A stretch of DNA of 64,000 bases from positions 27,334,036-27,398,035 of the forward strand of contig JAFMSR010000009.1 in assembly GCA_022818135.1 (NCBI GenBank), read 5' to 3'. The notes under the pieces are model-generated. The model worked only from the letters and a program-made list of their open reading frames with translations, made no database searches and was not told the DNA's origin. Positions 62,401 to 64,000 of the stretch are shown here, in pieces; the stretch's first letter is position 1; each line of letters begins with the position of its first letter. Both the position numbers and the translations under genes were made by a program. Source of the DNA: Saxidomus purpurata. Its lineage: Eukaryota > Mollusca > Bivalvia > Venerida > Veneridae.

Positions 62401-64000
62401 GTCAAGATGGAGTTATGGTTCTTGTGCACTGCACTTCCTCTCAATGTGCTTGACCATTGTATGAAGTTGTATTGAATTCCAACTAGTAGTTTTCAAGTTA
62501 TGCTCGGACAAGGAAAAGTAACAAAGGGCAATAACTCTGTGATTAGTGAAGATGGAGTTATAGTTCTTGTGCACTGCACTTCCTCTCAATGTGCTTGACC
62601 ATTGTATGAAGTTGTATTGAATTCCAACTAGTAGTTTTCAAGTTATGCTCCGGACAAGGAAAATGCAACAGACCGCCCGACCGACCGACCGACCGACCGA
62701 CCGACCGACCGACCGACCGACCGACCGACCGACCGACCAACCACCGGGTGACTCCTATATACCCCCCTAAACTTCGTTTTGGGGGTATAATAATTTTATG
62801 TTTTGCATTATATATTGATATTTTACCATAGTTAGTGATACCTGTCTGGAATATTTTTGTAACAATTTAATATATCTATTGACAAATCACTGAAAATAGG
62901 TCTTTTCTACATGGCCTTTTGGAGAGTGAAAAGAAAAATTGAAGTTTGAAAAATTCAGCAGCTATAGTTTAAACCTTAAACTTCAAGAAAATGTATAGGT
63001 TGTGTATCAAACAAATATCTTAAAAGTTTTATCTGCTACAAAATTGGCAATTTTTTGCAAATTGCCAATGTCACGCATGATATTTCACGGTAAAACGCTG
63101 AAGCTGCTTATCTCTCTATTCTATGTCTCTGATGGAAATCACTAAATATTAAAGAGTCTTTAACTATAGATTGGAAATTTAATGCCTATAACAATCATTC
63201 AGTCTTTAAAAATGAATTTGATACTTGTGTAAATTAAACATGACAAAAACTGAAAAAAGCATAGACGATAGAAAGATGAACAAGAAAGAAAGAAACTGCA
63301 AAGTCATTTATTTATTTTGTTTTGGCAGAAAGGGAATCACAGTTAAGGAGAAGTACTTCGGTTTTCTACCTAACTGAAGAATCTAAACTTACACCATCTC
63401 CCTCCTTAGCTTTTTCTGAGACCTATATGTATTAAGTAAAACATTTTGAATTCGAAACAACACATTTTAACCCTAGTTAATACTAGAGTTTGTTTCTAAC
63501 ATATCAACATGGGACGTCAGAAATGCACCAGAATATTAAGGAATACAGAGATTATAAGTCAAACCTGTAAACATTTCATGGCTCTTGAATGATACCATAG
63601 AGAACTAAACTTTCTCTCCAATTTCCAACACATTCACACCATCATGACAGAGTTCTTAGACAATGTACGTTTCTATATTATGCTGGGAACTTTAGGAGTT
63701 TTGTCTTCTTTCCTTCATAAATCAGATGACATAACAGAAGAGAAAAGTGCACCGGAATCAGCTGGGAATGATAACTTCAAATGTGTTGGGCAATGTGTTA
63801 GAAAAATTAACATTGATTAAAATGATTTTAAACAACAGTGGTTGCTGATGTTTATAACTAATTTGTGTCTTCTTTGAACAGCAATGTGCATGACTCGGGT
63901 GAACAATATATCTTGCTGAGACAACAAAGTTACTTATGTACAGTTACAGACAACTTCCAGACCTGTTTACCCCTAAATTTTCATCAAGCTGATCTACATC
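50212..64000 (-). CDS. Long charged coiled-coil protein, 3' part of gene (possibly KIAA2012-type)
   Basis: Ten phase-compatible minus-strand exons: 63971–64000 (partial), 63393–63422, 60150–60275, 59681–59763, 55999–56094, 54613–54630, 53688–53699, 52159–52331, 50719–50869 and 50212–50458. Together they give about 321 residues of the C-terminal part. Most is a highly charged Glu/Arg/Lys/Gln heptad-like coiled coil, with a different, non-repetitive patch in 55999–56094 (ELVELLVKFERPDS). The end is distinctive: LEARLRFNRSLQLEANGL, then AFVFSYFELLQWLGLDIPEF. This recalls the C-terminus of vertebrate KIAA2012, but that is from memory and unverified; low-complexity coiled coils mislead. The 5' exons lie right of the window. 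Function unknown. Confidence 0.75.
50719..50869 (-). CDS. Coiled-coil gene exon
   Basis: Between gttacacag and gtaagt, phase 1 in, 2 out. It encodes EEAERRRLEEEERRKEEEEK, then MAKMAEEERMEYERQKKLEE and EERIRKEEEE. Same low-complexity coiled coil. Confidence 0.85.
52159..52331 (-). CDS. Coiled-coil gene exon
   Basis: Between tgttttag and gttaga. It encodes LRKQKEEEENEEEIREELEK, then QKKEKAEAEKERRRKEEYAK and KLEMMKAKQAEEDRKRQ. Phase 2 in, 1 out. Continuous Glu/Lys/Arg coiled coil. Confidence 0.85.
53688..53699 (-). CDS. Coiled-coil gene 12-nt candidate micro-exon
   Basis: cttttacag, 12 nt, gtaagt. With the flanking phases it gives D-LED-Q, so the joined protein reads IKEDIDLEDQLRKQKEEEE, a natural coiled-coil continuation. 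The length is a multiple of three, so skipping would be silent for frame. Confidence 0.5.
54613..54630 (-). CDS. Coiled-coil gene 18-nt candidate micro-exon
   Basis: It has a strong pyrimidine tract (made by an agacagacagaaag simple repeat on the plus strand), a ctatag acceptor and a perfect gtaagt donor. It adds IKEDI and keeps phase 2 on both sides. Confidence 0.55.
   Translation of the reverse strand, partial: NQGRY
55507..55585 (-). repeat. tRNA-like SINE head or tRNA pseudogene
   Basis: On the minus strand: box-A-like tagcgtagtagg, then an extended region and box-B-like gagttcaaaac. Stems do not pair well enough for a functional tRNA. In an intron of the coiled-coil gene. Confidence 0.35.
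55999..56094 (-). CDS. Coiled-coil gene exon with non-repetitive patch
   Basis: A 96-nt exon between taatttag and gtaagt, phase 2 in and out. It reads RELVELLVKFERPDSRKDKR, then SRLNSVHSIMQ. Unlike its neighbours it is not low complexity, and the phase match on both sides supports it. It is not represented by any long open frame because both splice sites are close to stops. Confidence 0.65.
56265..56690. repeat. 44-bp minisatellite
   Basis: About nine diverged units of cattcaacaggatattactg + tcatgttaggtctgatataacatg, in the intron just upstream (on the minus strand) of exon 55999–56094. Confidence 0.8.
58155..59430. repeat. 30-bp minisatellite with higher-order 480–510-bp repeat
   Basis: More than 40 copies of ttggtgtacacctaaagaat + caagtttata. 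Blocks of variant units recur 480 bp apart (58201 with 58681; 58561 with 59041) and 510 bp apart (58381 with 58891), showing a second-level duplication. Entirely intronic. Confidence 0.95.
59681..59763 (-). CDS. Coiled-coil gene exon
   Basis: Between aaatttcag and gtatgt; REKEEQERQEQLRLEQEELR then RQKEEER, ending in phase 2. It is typical single-helix/coiled-coil composition. Its intron towards the next exon carries the large 30-bp minisatellite. Confidence 0.8.
60150..60275 (-). CDS. Coiled-coil gene exon
   Basis: An exon of 42 codons, phase 0 to 0, between cttgtag and gtaacg. It encodes SEADKLRMISNREARAAKRA, then AAAEKRRQEVERKRREREEQ and FK. Arg/Lys/Ala-rich helical sequence leading into the coiled coil. 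Confidence 0.8.
61589..62793 (+). mobile_element. Tandem-core element with (GACC)n run and terminal hairpin
   Basis: Six to seven units of about 150 bp (gtgcttgaccattgtatgaa, ttcaagttatgctccggaca, acaaagggcaataactctgt) precede about 18 gacc repeats (62670–62738) and a hairpin at about 62757–62789 (tataccccccta / gggggtata). In an intron of the coiled-coil gene. The (GACC)n makes a false 'VGRSVGRS' frame. Confidence 0.7.
63393..63422 (-). CDS. Coiled-coil gene 30-nt candidate micro-exon
   Basis: Flanked by tacatatag and gtaagt, it reads VSEKAKEGDG in phase 0, compatible with the neighbouring exons. The pyrimidine tract is weak. Confidence 0.4.
63971..64000 (-). CDS. Coiled-coil gene exon at window edge (partial)
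   Basis: The reverse strand reads DVDQLDENLG and then GGG/gtaaac. It is in phase 0 with the next candidate exon. It is very short and cut by the edge, so support is modest. Confidence 0.4.

Noticed and set aside
62558..62740. Minus-strand frame with VGRSVGRS repeats
   Set aside because: Translation of the (GACC)n run in a mobile element.

Overview
The window looks like the nuclear genome of a bivalve mollusc. It is AT-rich, its genes are split into small exons with large introns, and it is crowded with repeats. Several repeats have 'aagagggccaagatggccct' and 'gctcacc…ggtgagc' ends, which I associate with bivalve genomes. There are no operons, ribosome-binding sites or CRISPR arrays. Almost every long open frame is chance or repeat-derived. 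The real genes had to be assembled exon by exon from splice sites, reading phase and family resemblance.

Three genes are supported. (1) Minus strand, about 8618 down past position 1: the first five coding exons of the DNA primase small subunit (PRIM1). All four junctions keep phase, and the catalytic DxD pair and the zinc-site cysteines are present. The rest of the gene lies off the left edge. (2) Plus strand, 12.6–35.2 kb: a complete inositol-1,4,5-trisphosphate 3-kinase with eight shared kinase exons and two alternative first coding exons. One first exon gives a 157-residue N-terminus starting with a myristoylation/palmitoylation-type MGC…S motif (464 aa in total); the other gives a short N-terminus of about 18 residues (325 aa in total). 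(3) Minus strand, about 64.0 down to 50.2 kb: the 3' part of a gene for a long charged coiled-coil protein, apparently with 12-, 18- and 30-nt micro-exons and a distinctive C-terminal end (possibly KIAA2012-type). PRIM1 and the kinase are head to head about 4 kb apart; the kinase and the coiled-coil gene converge.

Region by region: 0–9 kb is PRIM1, with a nested transposon pile-up in intron 3 and a large inverted repeat around exon 1. 9.5–12.6 kb is the gap between the divergent genes. 12.6–35.2 kb is the kinase, whose introns hold a Helentron-like tandem element, a LINE remnant, a 2.6 kb element with terminal inverted repeats, SINEs, small foldback elements and minisatellites. 35.2–50 kb is the kinase 3' side and the convergent intergenic region, with a 28-bp minisatellite, an element whose repeats carry six palindromic oestrogen-response-element-like sites, a palindrome array and a suspicious homopolymer block. 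50–64 kb is the coiled-coil gene, with 44-bp and 30-bp minisatellites and another tandem-core element in its introns.

The genes do unrelated jobs (replication priming, inositol phosphate signalling, probably structural coiled coil). The most interesting signals are the membrane-anchor isoform of the kinase, the micro-exons, and a shared architecture of at least six repeat elements: a tandem core of about 145–170 bp, a (GGAC/GACA)n-type simple repeat and a terminal hairpin. Several of their cores are dense in AGGTCA-type nuclear-receptor half-sites.
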